DNA from: Bradyrhizobium yuanmingense | Lineage (GTDB): Bacteria; Pseudomonadota; Alphaproteobacteria; Rhizobiales; Xanthobacteraceae | Reading direction: 5' to 3' | Assembly: GCF_900094575.1 (NCBI RefSeq) | Contig: NZ_FMAE01000011.1 | Span: 1-64,000 of the forward strand | Length of the DNA: 64,000 nt | Part shown: positions 45,357 to 53,683 of the stretch, piece by piece | Position numbering within the stretch: the first letter of the stretch is position 1 | How the letters are laid out: every line of letters starts with the position of its first letter | Made by a program: the position numbers and the translations under genes | The notes under the pieces: generated by a model | The model's input: the letters and a program-made list of their open reading frames with translations, nothing else | Database searches by the model: none | What the model was told of the DNA's origin: nothing

Positions 45357-45403
45357 GACCATCGCTATCCGAACCGGAGCCGCGGCCGCTACGACCAAGT
45401 GGA

Positions 45404-46003
45404 ATGGATAAACTCCGCGCCACTCCGTTTACTGCCGGCCTGCTTCGTCTTCTCGCCGAGTCCCTTCATGATGGAGAGCAAGTGGTCTGGCAGGGGCAGC
45501 CCGACGCCATCGCCAACGCGACAATGTGGCGATTTCTCTGGTGGATCGGATTTCCCTGGTTGTTGCTGACCGTCATCGCCGTCAGCAAGGATTGGATCGA
45601 CCAAGCGACCCAACCTCTGGCAATGATTGGAGTTGGGATGATTGCAGCTCCGTTCGTGATGCTGCTGCAAGACCTGCAGACGCTTTATGTGATCACCGAC
45701 CGCCGCGCGCTGATCGTGCGCACGGCCTGGAGCAGACGCAGCGTGACCGCTACTTCGTTCGACGCCATGGATGAAGTGTTCGAAATCCTCGACATCGGCG
45801 GCGGCGTCGGCCACCTGAACTTTGCGTCAGGGCGCTCGACCCGTTCGCCCGATACCGACTACACCGGGCGCTATGGGTTTCGCTGTGTTCGAGACGCAAG
45901 GCGCATCCGGGATATCCTCGATCATGCGCGCACCGGCAAAGTACGTCGGTCGCACGCGGGAAGAACTGCGGCTTCCACGGGTTCTGCAAGGCGCAAAGCT
46001 TAA
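45404..46003 (+). CDS. Membrane protein with bacterial-PH-like domain
   Basis: A 199-residue protein. A short N-terminal stretch (GEQVVWQGQPD) leads to two helices (FLWWIGFPWLLLTVIAVS and LAMIGVGMIAAPFVMLLQD), then a bPH-type beta domain with the signature LYVITDRRALIVR and a basic tail. This order (VxWxGxP, two helices, YxITdRR) is seen in uncharacterised bPH-domain membrane proteins. Function unknown. It begins 47 nt after rpe and may share its promoter. Confidence 0.75.
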   Translation: MDKLRATPFTAGLLRLLAESLHDGEQVVWQGQPDAIANATMWRFLWWIGFPWLLLTVIAVSKDWIDQATQPLAMIGVGMIAAPFVMLLQDLQTLYVITDRRALIVRTAWSRRSVTATSFDAMDEVFEILDIGGGVGHLNFASGRSTRSPDTDYTGRYGFRCVRDARRIRDILDHARTGKVRRSHAGRTAASTGSARRKA

Positions 46004-46092
46004 AATTGTAGCCTTGGTCCGTACTCATCCGGACTTCCCTGATTCGCGCAAATCACTGCAAGTGATTCCTGCCTGTTTCGCGGGAGCACATC

Positions 46093-46233
46093 ATGACGAC
46101 GACCCTGGTTTGGACTGGCGTGGCGTTGTGGATTGGTTTCAGTGCGTTTGTGGTGTTCGGTCCCTCGGCCGGACCGGTCGAGGCCCCGGCACGTCCGGCC
46201 CGCAACATCCGTCGCGACCGCACCAGGGGCTGA
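46093..46233 (+). CDS. 46-residue single-pass membrane protein
   Basis: A tiny gene starting MTTTLVWTGVALWIGFSAFV: one hydrophobic helix (about residues 4-24), then an Ala/Pro stretch and a basic tail (RNIRRDRTRG). CGGGAG lies 7-12 nt upstream of the ATG. No family is recognised. The helix plus positive tail predicts an inner-membrane mini-protein with the C terminus in the cytoplasm. Confidence 0.6.
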   Translation: MTTTLVWTGVALWIGFSAFVVFGPSAGPVEAPARPARNIRRDRTRG

Positions 46234-46238
46234 CGTCC

Positions 46239-46418
46239 ATGCAGATCGCACTCGTGAGGCGTCAGCCGAAGCGCCGGTGCCGGATTCCACGGCGCCCGCA
46301 TCCGAGCCTCGATTATTTCTTCGGCCGCCTCGAGCACGCCGATGGCACGCTGGACGACGATGCCGGGCTCGACAATTCGGACCTCGACCGTTCGCTTGGC
46401 TCGCCGCGCCGACACTAA
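46239..46418 (+). CDS. Possible 59-codon small protein, Arg/Asp-rich
   Basis: A short open frame starting MQIALVRRQPKRRCRIPRRP, basic at the front and acidic later (HADGTLDDDAGLDNSDLD). It lies 5 nt after the membrane mini-gene. There is no good ribosome binding site, so it could only be made by coupling to the upstream gene. The frame could be chance in GC-rich DNA. Confidence 0.3.
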   Translation: MQIALVRRQPKRRCRIPRRPHPSLDYFFGRLEHADGTLDDDAGLDNSDLDRSLGSPRRH

Positions 46419-46439
46419 GACCTCTTTTCCGGACCACCC

Positions 46440-46628
46440 ATGAAACCGCATTGCCCGAACTGCCTGAAGGAAATGACCAAGGCGTCCGCGTCGCGTAACC
46501 TGTTCAATTGCGAGCCCTGCCGCGAGATCATCCAGTATTTCGGCGGCAGCGCCGATCACGGCGAGCCGGGACCGCAATTCTCCTGGCCGATCCGCCGCAA
46601 GCGCGCGTTTGCCGTCCACGCGGCCTGA
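46440..46628 (+). CDS. 62-residue zinc-ribbon-like small protein
   Basis: MKPHCPNCLKEMTKASAS has one CxxC knuckle and LFNCEPCREIIQYF a second, 20 residues apart, as in a minimal zinc ribbon. The tail is basic (PIRRKRAFAVHA). No family is recognised. The paired CxxC motifs argue for coding. It converges on the kinase gene with 27 bp between stops. Confidence 0.62.
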   Translation: MKPHCPNCLKEMTKASASRNLFNCEPCREIIQYFGGSADHGEPGPQFSWPIRRKRAFAVHAA

Positions 46629-46655
46629 TCCGGCCCGCAAATCGCCCCGGCCGGC

Positions 46656-48089
46656 CTAACCTTCGCCGGCCTCCGGCCCGCCGCCGTCCCCCGCCAATCG
46701 CGGCGGCCGCACCACGGTGACGGTGCAGCTCGCCTCCGAGGCCACCTTGGCCGACACGCTGCCGAGCAGCATGCGCCGGAACGAGCTCTGTCGCGCGCCG
46801 ATGATGACGTGGTCGACCTGGTTGGCCTTGGCAAACTCCAGGATCGCGGCGGCGGGATCGACCGCCTCCAGCACATGAGCCGACAGCCGGCTCTCGTCCA
46901 GCTTGAGCGGCGTTGCCCAATGCCTGAGCGCGACCAGACGATCGATATGCTTGTTGGAGCCCTGCTCGTCCAACGTCCGATCGATCGCAATCCGGTTCAG
47001 CTTGAGCACGTTGACGCAGGCAAGCCGCGCCGAGGGCAAGGTGGCGAGGATGCGCTGGGTGGTCACGCGCAGCGCCTCGTTCAGCTCCGGAGCGCCCTCC
47101 GCCGTGTCGAGCGCAACGGCGAGGATCGGGCTCGATGCGATCTGGGCTGCGACATCCGATTTCGCGCGCGGCGCCATGACACCCTGGTTGAAGCGCCGGC
47201 GCCAGGCGATGCCGAGGGAATCGCGCTTCACCCGCTCCGAGCGCGCGGTGAGCTTGACCTGGTCCGGATAAGCGAGATCGAAGGCAAGCTGGGCCGCGGT
47301 CGGATAGCGCCACACCGGCTCGATCTCCAGACAGCGCAACACCACCTCCTGAAGCCAGGGCGGATAATCCGCACGAAGCTTCCGCGGCGGATGCGGATCG
47401 CGCCACAGCCGGCGCCGCATCGCCCGCAGCGTCTCGCCCTCGCCGAACGGCCGCTCGCCGGTGGTGAAGAAATAGAGCAGCACGCCGAGCGAAAACACAT
47501 CGCTGCGCGGATCGTCGCGCACCCCGAGCAGCCGCTCGGGTGCCATATAGGGCGCGGTGCCGTAAGGCAGGCGGAATTCCTCCTGCAACAGGTCCGGCAG
47601 GTGGTTGTGATGCGACAGGCCGTAGTCGATCAGCACCGCTTCGCCGCTCTCGCGGAACATGATGCTGCTCGGCTTGATGTCGTGGTGGATCACGTTCTGC
47701 CGGTGCAGATCCGCAAGCGCCGTGGCGATCCTGGCGACGAGCTGCCGCGCCTCGTCATAGGGCAGCGGCAGGTCGGGGAGCCGCTTGTACAGCGTGGCAC
47801 CTGGAATGCGCTCGATCACGACATAGGCTTGGCGGGCGAAATCACCGGTGCCGAAGCAGGCCGGCACGTGCGGCCCCGCCAGCCGCGGCAGGATCATCAT
47901 CTCCATCTCGAAGGAAACGATCGCGGCGGCGTCTTCGCCCTCCGACACCCGCGGGATCTTCATCAGCAAGGGCACGTCGATGCCGGGATGGGTGACGGTC
48001 CACAGCGTCGCCATGCCGCCGGCATGAACGCATTCGCCGATCGTAAAACCGTCGATCTCCGCGCCTGACTTGACCAGGGGTTTCGGCAT
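46656..48089 (-). CDS. Hanks-type Ser/Thr kinase fused to universal stress protein domain
   Basis: A 477-residue cytosolic protein. Kinase domain about 12-285: Gly-rich loop ECVHAGGMATLW, ATP-lysine Lys44 (LLMKIPR), catalytic loop HHDIKPSSIMF with Asp137, DYG at 155-157 in place of DFG, and YMAPERLLG. The Asn that normally closes the catalytic loop (HRDLKPEN) is Ser142. A universal-stress-protein domain fills about 325-465 (ASSPILAVALDTAEG, VDHVIIGARQSSFRRMLLGSV). USP domains bind nucleotides or sense stress. It follows the metallophosphoesterase gene by 3 nt, giving a kinase and phosphatase in one operon. Confidence 0.9.
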   Translation of the reverse strand: MPKPLVKSGAEIDGFTIGECVHAGGMATLWTVTHPGIDVPLLMKIPRVSEGEDAAAIVSFEMEMMILPRLAGPHVPACFGTGDFARQAYVVIERIPGATLYKRLPDLPLPYDEARQLVARIATALADLHRQNVIHHDIKPSSIMFRESGEAVLIDYGLSHHNHLPDLLQEEFRLPYGTAPYMAPERLLGVRDDPRSDVFSLGVLLYFFTTGERPFGEGETLRAMRRRLWRDPHPPRKLRADYPPWLQEVVLRCLEIEPVWRYPTAAQLAFDLAYPDQVKLTARSERVKRDSLGIAWRRRFNQGVMAPRAKSDVAAQIASSPILAVALDTAEGAPELNEALRVTTQRILATLPSARLACVNVLKLNRIAIDRTLDEQGSNKHIDRLVALRHWATPLKLDESRLSAHVLEAVDPAAAILEFAKANQVDHVIIGARQSSFRRMLLGSVSAKVASEASCTVTVVRPPRLAGDGGGPEAGEG

Positions 48090-48092
48090 CCG

Positions 48093-48833
48093 TCAGCGCC
48101 CCTGCAACAAGCGGTCGGCAAGCCAAGGCGGCAGACCGTTGTCGCGGATCCTGCTCGCTGCGGTCTCGACGTCATAGGGCGCGCGGCAATAGGTGATCTG
48201 GCACGACTCGGTGTCGAACAGCACGAAGGCCGCCGACGGATCGCCGTCGCGGGGCTGGCCGACCGAGCCGAGCACGGCGAGCCATTGCCGTCCGCGCAGG
48301 AGCTGCACGGGGACGTCGGTCTTCGGCACGAAGCTCGTCATCTTCGCCGTCACCGACATCGAATAGAGCGCCGGCCTGTGGATGTGGCCGCAAAAGGTGA
48401 CGTGGGCCCGTGTCGCAATCAGGCTCTTGGCGGCGTCCATGGTCGAGCGGACATAGTGCCAGCGCTGGGGATGCGAGGCTTCCGCATGCACGAACAGGCG
48501 GCCATCGTCCTCCACCTGCATCGGCAATTCGGCCAGAAACCGCCGCTGCGCCGTGTCGAGGCGGCCGCGGGTCCATTCGATCGCGATCTGCGCCTCGGCG
48601 TTCATCGTCTCGGCCGTGGAATTGATCGCCTGGTCATGATTGCCGCGCACCGCGACGGCGCCCTGCGCGACCAGCTCCATCGCGGTGTCCACCACCCATT
48701 CCGGATCGGCGCCATAGCCGACGAAGTCGCCGAGCAGGACGATGCCCTCCGCGCCCTTCGCACGCGCGATCTTCAGGCAGGCCTCGAACGCCTGCCTGTT
48801 GCCATGGATATCCGAGAAGACAGCGAGAAGCAC
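48093..48833 (-). CDS. Metallophosphoesterase
   Basis: A 246-residue calcineurin-like phosphoesterase of the YfcE/MJ0936 type. Metal-binding motifs are FSDIHGNRQAFEA, LLGDFVGYGADPEWV, VRGNHDQAI, HAEASHP and TFCGHIHRPALYS. All five family boxes are present. Members hydrolyse phosphodiesters, nucleotides or phosphoproteins. It is tightly linked (3 nt) to the kinase-USP gene, so removing phosphate placed by that kinase is a reasonable inference. Confidence 0.9.
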   Translation of the reverse strand: MLLAVFSDIHGNRQAFEACLKIARAKGAEGIVLLGDFVGYGADPEWVVDTAMELVAQGAVAVRGNHDQAINSTAETMNAEAQIAIEWTRGRLDTAQRRFLAELPMQVEDDGRLFVHAEASHPQRWHYVRSTMDAAKSLIATRAHVTFCGHIHRPALYSMSVTAKMTSFVPKTDVPVQLLRGRQWLAVLGSVGQPRDGDPSAAFVLFDTESCQITYCRAPYDVETAASRIRDNGLPPWLADRLLQGR

Positions 48834-48950
48834 GTACCCTCCACCCTCAGATTCTTATTCGGGGCCGATGAGGCCAAATTGAGGGAGGTCAACAGGATGC
48901 GCCAGCACTGGGCCGTTTGCCAGCGCTGCTCTACGATGATGGTGATGGGC

Positions 48951-49556
48951 CTATTGCTCGTCCTTCGGCGGCATCCGGGGCGGCGGAATCGGCGTGAACA
49001 CCGCGTCCTGGGCACCGGCCGGCGGCGCAGTGAACTCGCCGGTCGAGGAATCGCCGCCGCTGGTCTCCAGGATGGTCTTCGGCGTCACATATTCTCGAAC
49101 CAGGTCGATCAGGCTGCCGTCGCCGCCGCCGAAATCCGCCGCGCGCCCTCCTTGCGGATGTCCGGCCGCGATCTCGTTCTCGGCGGCGTGGGTCTTGTCG
49201 GCCAGCCGGTCATTGTAGGGCACACGAAAAGCGCGCGGGATGCCGCTCGGGCGATTGTCCTCGTCCAGCGCCTCGACCCAGAGATAGATCGAGCCGGGAT
49301 CGCCCTCAAGCGAATGCGGCTCGACGATGCGGGCCTTCAGCAGCTTGAAGGTGGTCGGCAGCCGCTCCGTGCTGGCCCAACCGAGCAGGCCGCGCATTTC
49401 GGTGAAGCTGACGATGTAGAAGGTGCTGGTCACGACCACGGCGACCGCCTTCAGCGACCAGTGCAGCCGCGCATAGACCAGAACGACCAGCAGCAGCGCG
49501 CCGATGACGGCATACGCGACCGATAGCGTCAGGATGACCGTTTGCAGGTTACTCAC
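48951..49556 (-). CDS. Two-helix membrane protein of the channel operon
   Basis: A 201-residue protein with two N-terminal helices (VILTLSVAYAVIGALLLVVL and SLKAVAVVVTSTFYIVSF), then a mostly beta soluble domain (SIYLWVEALDEDNRPSGIPR, RAFRVPYNDRLADK) and a Pro-rich tail (FTPIPPPRMPP). No family is recognised. Its start overlaps the end of the preceding single-pass gene by 8 nt, so it is the third member of a coupled three-gene unit. The next gene on the strand, a metallophosphoesterase, starts 117 nt later. Confidence 0.78.
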   Translation of the reverse strand: MSNLQTVILTLSVAYAVIGALLLVVLVYARLHWSLKAVAVVVTSTFYIVSFTEMRGLLGWASTERLPTTFKLLKARIVEPHSLEGDPGSIYLWVEALDEDNRPSGIPRAFRVPYNDRLADKTHAAENEIAAGHPQGGRAADFGGGDGSLIDLVREYVTPKTILETSGGDSSTGEFTAPPAGAQDAVFTPIPPPRMPPKDEQ

Positions 49557-50235
49557 GGCGTACCCTCGTAGCGTTCCTGCTCACACCGGTCCTGGCATCG
49601 AGATCGCCGCCGTTGCGCCAGCTGCTGCGGAACGTCTCCAACAGCGATTTCGGCCGCTGTTCGACATCGACGACCTTGCCTTCCGCATCGATCCGGAATC
49701 GGACCGCGGTCTTCTCGTCGCCGGTGTGGTCGAGCGTGAACTTGTTGTCGAAGATCACCTGCGCGGTCGGATTGAGCTTCTGCACCTTCACACCGGCCGT
49801 CACAGGCTCGCCCGTGGTGGCGACGAAATGCGAGACGTTCACGACGTACTCGCCGGCGAGGATGCCACGCACGGTGACGATCTCCTCGCGGATCGGCGAG
49901 GCGATCTTCTTGCCGTTGACGATGATGAAATTGTTGGCCCCGCCGCGGTCGTCGCGGTCGAGCGTGAGGAAGCCGGCCTCGCGGTGGCGATACCAGGCGA
50001 TGTTGCCGGCGGGATCCTGCACGAACAGGTCGAGATCGTCGGGGTGGTTGTCCGGCCAGTCCAGCGTGATCATGAACTCCGCCTTGGAATCGATCTTGCC
50101 GTCCTTGGCGTCGGGGGAGACCGCCAGCAGCGCCAGGAAGAACAGGAAGGCGATCACCTGGAGCGCCTTGAACAGCATCACGCCCAGCGGGTCGAACGGC
50201 TCCTCGCGCGGATAGAGACCGAAATCATCCATCAT
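49549..50235 (-). CDS. Single-pass periplasmic protein, partner of the ExbB-like channel
   Basis: A 228-residue protein with the topology of ExbD/TolR/MotB: a short cytoplasmic N terminus (MMDDFGLYPREEPFDPLG), one helix (VMLFKALQVIAFLFFLALLA) and a periplasmic domain of about 185 residues. The helix has no acidic residue, unlike the Asp of true ExbD/TolR. The periplasmic part contains LDWPDNHPDDLDLFVQDPAG, which resembles the DLDLxVxDPxG repeat of YfaP/DUF2135-like beta-sandwiches. It overlaps the channel gene by 4 nt and the next gene by 8 nt. Function unknown. Confidence 0.8.
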   Translation of the reverse strand: MMDDFGLYPREEPFDPLGVMLFKALQVIAFLFFLALLAVSPDAKDGKIDSKAEFMITLDWPDNHPDDLDLFVQDPAGNIAWYRHREAGFLTLDRDDRGGANNFIIVNGKKIASPIREEIVTVRGILAGEYVVNVSHFVATTGEPVTAGVKVQKLNPTAQVIFDNKFTLDHTGDEKTAVRFRIDAEGKVVDVEQRPKSLLETFRSSWRNGGDLDARTGVSRNATRVRRE

Positions 50236-51002
50236 GACGGCGTTCCCGAACCCTTGCGCTCCAGCACCGGCGTCACATAGGTCTCGGTCAGCACCACCGC
50301 GTCCGAGAACACCCGCTGGGTCGCGGCGTCGAGCATGTAGTACTGGATGCGGATCAGGATCGAGCCGACAAGGCCGGCCAGCGTCGTGTACATCGCGATC
50401 GCCATGCCGTCGCTCATCAAGCCCATCGAGGAGCGCATCGCGACCTTGTCGGCGGCGTCCAGCCCCGCGATCGGCGCCAGCATGATGATGAAGCCGATGA
50501 TGGTGCCGAGCAGACCGAGCTTCATCAGCGTATCGGAGACGAAGGCGCCGAACCCGTTGGAGCCGCGCAAGCGATCGGCGAGATTACGTAGCAGCAGCGT
50601 CTGGTCGACCGGCCGGTAGTCCTGCGCCGCGGCCTTGGTCACCAGGCTTTCGATGTGGTCGCGCACCAGACCGCGCGGCAGCGCCACGGCGCTCGCATCG
50701 AGCGCCTTGCTGCCGCCCGCTGCCGACAGCACCGCGCGGCAGCGCCGCGTCGCCGCCCCTTCCCGCGCGATGGCCCGGGTCCGCAGGAAGCAGTGGCCGC
50801 AGGTGAGGACGTAGAGCGCCGCGATCACCGCTGAAATGTAGGTGCGATCCGAGGTCAGCATCAGGTGAATCAGGCCGAAGCGCCACAGCAGCACGACAGC
50901 GAAGATCGACAGCCCGGTGAAGATCATCCAGAACAGCAGCGCGCTGCGCTCGGATGGATCGGCAGCCTGGCTTGCGATTGGTCCAATCGTTATCGAACTC
51001 AT
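50232..51002 (-). CDS. MotA/TolQ/ExbB-type proton channel protein
   Basis: A 256-residue protein with three to four helices: FWMIFTGLSIFAVVLLWRFG, a second at about 70-90, and the conserved TolQ-family pair with LGLLGTIIGFIIMLAPIAGL and MAIAMYTTLAGLVGSILIRI. In ExbB/TolQ/MotA these line the proton path that drives a periplasmic partner. The start at 51002 has AGGAG 8 nt upstream. First gene of the locus running down to the kinase at 46656. No TonB, TolA, flagellar or tol genes are near, so this is not a standard Tol, Ton or flagellar motor. Confidence 0.86.
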   Translation of the reverse strand: MSSITIGPIASQAADPSERSALLFWMIFTGLSIFAVVLLWRFGLIHLMLTSDRTYISAVIAALYVLTCGHCFLRTRAIAREGAATRRCRAVLSAAGGSKALDASAVALPRGLVRDHIESLVTKAAAQDYRPVDQTLLLRNLADRLRGSNGFGAFVSDTLMKLGLLGTIIGFIIMLAPIAGLDAADKVAMRSSMGLMSDGMAIAMYTTLAGLVGSILIRIQYYMLDAATQRVFSDAVVLTETYVTPVLERKGSGTPS

Positions 51003-51200
51003 GCTGCACCGCTCCTGGCTTGCAGGCGCCGGCCTGCAACGTGTCCTCACCGATTAGATCAAAGCCGCCGTTTCAGGTCCAAAGACCCATGCCCAATCCG
51101 GCTTGGGAAATTTGCCCGAGCTGCAATCCCTAGCGTTCTGCGATTGGCAAGGCACGGCGGCGTTGTTAGGCTGACCTTAGCAAACGTCGGGGGTGATCGC

Positions 51201-52571
51201 ATGCGCCTCGTGCTTCAGCTTGTAGCCCGCCTGCTTCTAATCGTAGCGCTGTGCCTGGGAGCCGCGACCGTATGGGCCACGTTCGATGCCTATCGCAGCG
51301 TCGATCGGGCGACGGCGGCGTCGGCGCAGCGGGTCGCGCAGGCGCTTCAGGCGCTGTATTGGCGCGAGCTGTTGTTGCGCAGCAGCAGGGCGCGCGAGCA
51401 TCTCCTGCCGGTTCCGGAGTGGCGCACGCTGGAGACGATGAAGCTGATCTCGCCCGGCGTCTGCGTCGAGTTCCAGCCGGCCGCGGCCTTCGAGAAGCCG
51501 CTCTGCGGCCAGAGCGAGGGGCTGGGCAAGACGCCGCCGCGCTGGTTCGCCGCCATCGTGCCGAGCTTCCTCGGCAGCCACGCCGAGGTGGTGCGGCCCG
51601 TCAGTCCCCGCGCCGCAGCCGCCGGCGCCGTCGTTGCGACGCCCCATGCGGCCGCCGCGATCGCGCTCGCCTGGGACTACGTCCTCAACGTCATCGACGT
51701 CGCGCTGCTGATGGCGGCGGCGATCGCCCTGCTTGCTTCGCTCGCCATCGCGCACGCGCTGGCGCCGGCGCGCGCGATCGTCACCGCGCTTCAGCGCATG
51801 GCGCGCGGCCAATATCGCACCAGGCTGCCGCGCTTCCGCTCGATGGAGCTGGCGATGATCGGCAGCGCCGTCGGCGAGCTCGGCGGCCGGCTGGAGGAAG
51901 CGACCGAGCAGCGCGCCGCGCTGACGCGCCGCCTGATCGAGATCCGCGACGACGAGCGCCGCGCGCTCGCCCGCGAGCTGCACGACGAGTTCGGGCAGAA
52001 TCTGTCCGCCATTCTCGCCTTCGCCAACACGATCGAGACGGCGAGCACGAAGCGGCACAAGGATGATGGGATCGCGCAAGACGCGCGCATGATCTCGCAG
52101 GCGACGCACCATCTGATGGCCTCGCTGCGCGACGCGCTGAACCGGCTGCGCAATCCGCTGCCGGAGGAGCTCGGGCTCGAGGCGAGCCTGGTCAATCTCG
52201 TCGACAGCTGGCGCTCGCACAGCGCCGCGCGGCCGGCGATCCAGCTCGATCTCAGGGGCGACCTCACCGATATCAGCGGCCCGGCCGCCACCACCGCCTA
52301 TCGAGTCGCACAGGAATGCCTGACCAACGCGCTGCGCCACAGTGCAGCGCGCGAGATCTCGCTCCGCGTCGAGCGGCGCGCCGGCGAGGACGATGCGCTG
52401 CTGATCCGCGTCGAGGACGACGGCGGCGGCGATGCGGAGCGTGTCGCGCAATCGGCCGGCTTCGGCCTCACCGGAATCCGCGAGCGCGTCACGGCCGCCG
52501 GCGGATCGCTGTCGATCCTGCCCGCGAACCGCGGCCTCAGCATCGCCGCCACCATTCCGCTCGCTGCATGA
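51201..52571 (+). CDS. NarX/UhpB-type sensor histidine kinase (HisKA_3)
   Basis: A 456-residue membrane kinase. An N-terminal helix (about 8-30), a periplasmic region (about 30-155) and a second helix (about 165-190) are followed by a HAMP-like segment (ALAPARAIVTALQRMARGQY), the HisKA_3 motif with acceptor His in ERRALARELHDEFGQNL, and the ATPase with AQECLTNALRHSAA and GFGLTGIRERV. GGGGGTGA lies 4 nt before the ATG at 51201. The LuxR-type regulator begins 7 nt after its stop; they form a two-component pair with unknown signal. It is divergent from the ExbB-like operon. Confidence 0.93.
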   Translation: MRLVLQLVARLLLIVALCLGAATVWATFDAYRSVDRATAASAQRVAQALQALYWRELLLRSSRAREHLLPVPEWRTLETMKLISPGVCVEFQPAAAFEKPLCGQSEGLGKTPPRWFAAIVPSFLGSHAEVVRPVSPRAAAAGAVVATPHAAAAIALAWDYVLNVIDVALLMAAAIALLASLAIAHALAPARAIVTALQRMARGQYRTRLPRFRSMELAMIGSAVGELGGRLEEATEQRAALTRRLIEIRDDERRALARELHDEFGQNLSAILAFANTIETASTKRHKDDGIAQDARMISQATHHLMASLRDALNRLRNPLPEELGLEASLVNLVDSWRSHSAARPAIQLDLRGDLTDISGPAATTAYRVAQECLTNALRHSAAREISLRVERRAGEDDALLIRVEDDGGGDAERVAQSAGFGLTGIRERVTAAGGSLSILPANRGLSIAATIPLAA

Positions 52572-52578
52572 GGCCGGA

Positions 52579-53232
52579 ATGAACGAGGTGGCGGCAACAG
52601 GCATCTCCGTGCTGCTGGTCGACGACCATCCGATCGTGCGGCAAGGCTATCGGCGCGTGCTGGAGAGCCAGGGCGATTTGCATGTCGTGGCGGAAGCCGA
52701 CAACGCCGCCGACGCCTACGGCGCGTTCAAGGCGCATGACCCCGACGTGGTCGTGCTCGACATTTCGATGCCCGGCGCGAGCGGGTTGGAGGCGATCCGC
52801 AACATCCGCGCCCGCAGCCCGCGGGCCCGCATTCTCGTCTTCACCATGCACAATGAGGCCGTGCTGGTGAAGGCGGCCTTCGGCGCTGGCGCCTCCGGCT
52901 TCGTCACCAAGAGCAGCGAGCCGTCCGCGGTCGTGAACGCCATTCGCAGCGTCGCCCGCGGCGAGCGCGCCATGAGCGATGACATCGCACATGTGCTGGC
53001 GGAGGACAGCCTGTCGCCGACCGGCTCGGTGCTGGACCAGTTGGGCGAGCGCGAGATCGAGATTTTGCGCCAGTTCGCCGGCGGCGCCACCACCGAAGAG
53101 ATCGCGGCGCATCTCAATCTCAGCGTCAAGACCGTGCAGAACTATCACTACCTGATCAAGTCGAAGACCGGCGCGCGCACCGATGCGCAGCTGGTGCGGC
53201 TCGCCGCGACCTGCGGGCTGACGAGGATCTAG
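52579..53232 (+). CDS. NarL/LuxR-type response regulator
   Basis: A 217-residue regulator. Receiver domain 10-125: VLLVDDHPIVRQGYRRVL, phospho-acceptor Asp in DVVVLDISMPGASG, Lys in GFVTKSSEPSAV. LuxR/GerE helix-turn-helix at about 150-210: GEREIEILRQFAGGATTEEI and LSVKTVQNYHYLIKSKTG. It is cotranscribed with the HisKA_3 kinase. Target genes are unknown; the divergent ExbB-like operon and its own promoter region are candidates. Confidence 0.95.
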   Translation: MNEVAATGISVLLVDDHPIVRQGYRRVLESQGDLHVVAEADNAADAYGAFKAHDPDVVVLDISMPGASGLEAIRNIRARSPRARILVFTMHNEAVLVKAAFGAGASGFVTKSSEPSAVVNAIRSVARGERAMSDDIAHVLAEDSLSPTGSVLDQLGEREIEILRQFAGGATTEEIAAHLNLSVKTVQNYHYLIKSKTGARTDAQLVRLAATCGLTRI

Positions 53233-53342
53233 CAGCAAAGCTGCCGCACAGGCTCATCCCTCGCGATCCTCAATCTGCCGAACGAAATTGGAACGGTTCC
53301 GATCCGGCTCCGGTTAGTACGGCAGACAAGGAGTAAAGGGTC

Positions 53343-53648
53343 ATGAGTAAGGGTCACCCCAAAGCAGTCGACCATCCCCCCATCATCACAGTAGGCGAGC
53401 TCATCGACGAACTTTGCCGTCTGCCGGACACCGCCATCGTCCACTTTCGCTGCCCCATGTTCGATCAGGAGCTGACATTCTACCGGCTTCGAAGGCGATC
53501 GAAGGATGCCGTCGAAATCGCGGTCAACGCTTATCCGGATAGTCCGCCGGTCGTGCCATCGTCCGATCCTGCCTTCCACACGCGCAGACATTCGGCATCC
53601 GCACCCTTGCCCCGGGACGGCGCCGCTCTCCAGAAAACGCGAGGTTGA
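53343..53648 (+). CDS. Small hypothetical protein
   Basis: A 101-residue soluble protein. The N-terminal part (ITVGELIDELCRLPDTAIVH and FDQELTFYRLRRRSKDAVEI) looks folded, with alternating helix and strand; the C-terminal 30 residues look disordered. AAGGAG lies 10-15 nt before the ATG. No family is recognised. It lies 110 bp after the response regulator and may be part of that transcript. Confidence 0.6.
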   Translation: MSKGHPKAVDHPPIITVGELIDELCRLPDTAIVHFRCPMFDQELTFYRLRRRSKDAVEIAVNAYPDSPPVVPSSDPAFHTRRHSASAPLPRDGAALQKTRG

Positions 53649-53683
53649 TTGACAGCACCCAGGGCTGAACGGGTTCTGCGGCC

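Noticed and set aside
44400..45398. Extension of the EF-hand gene frame upstream
   Set aside because: Antisense to rpe; the ATG at 44399 has its own ribosome binding site.
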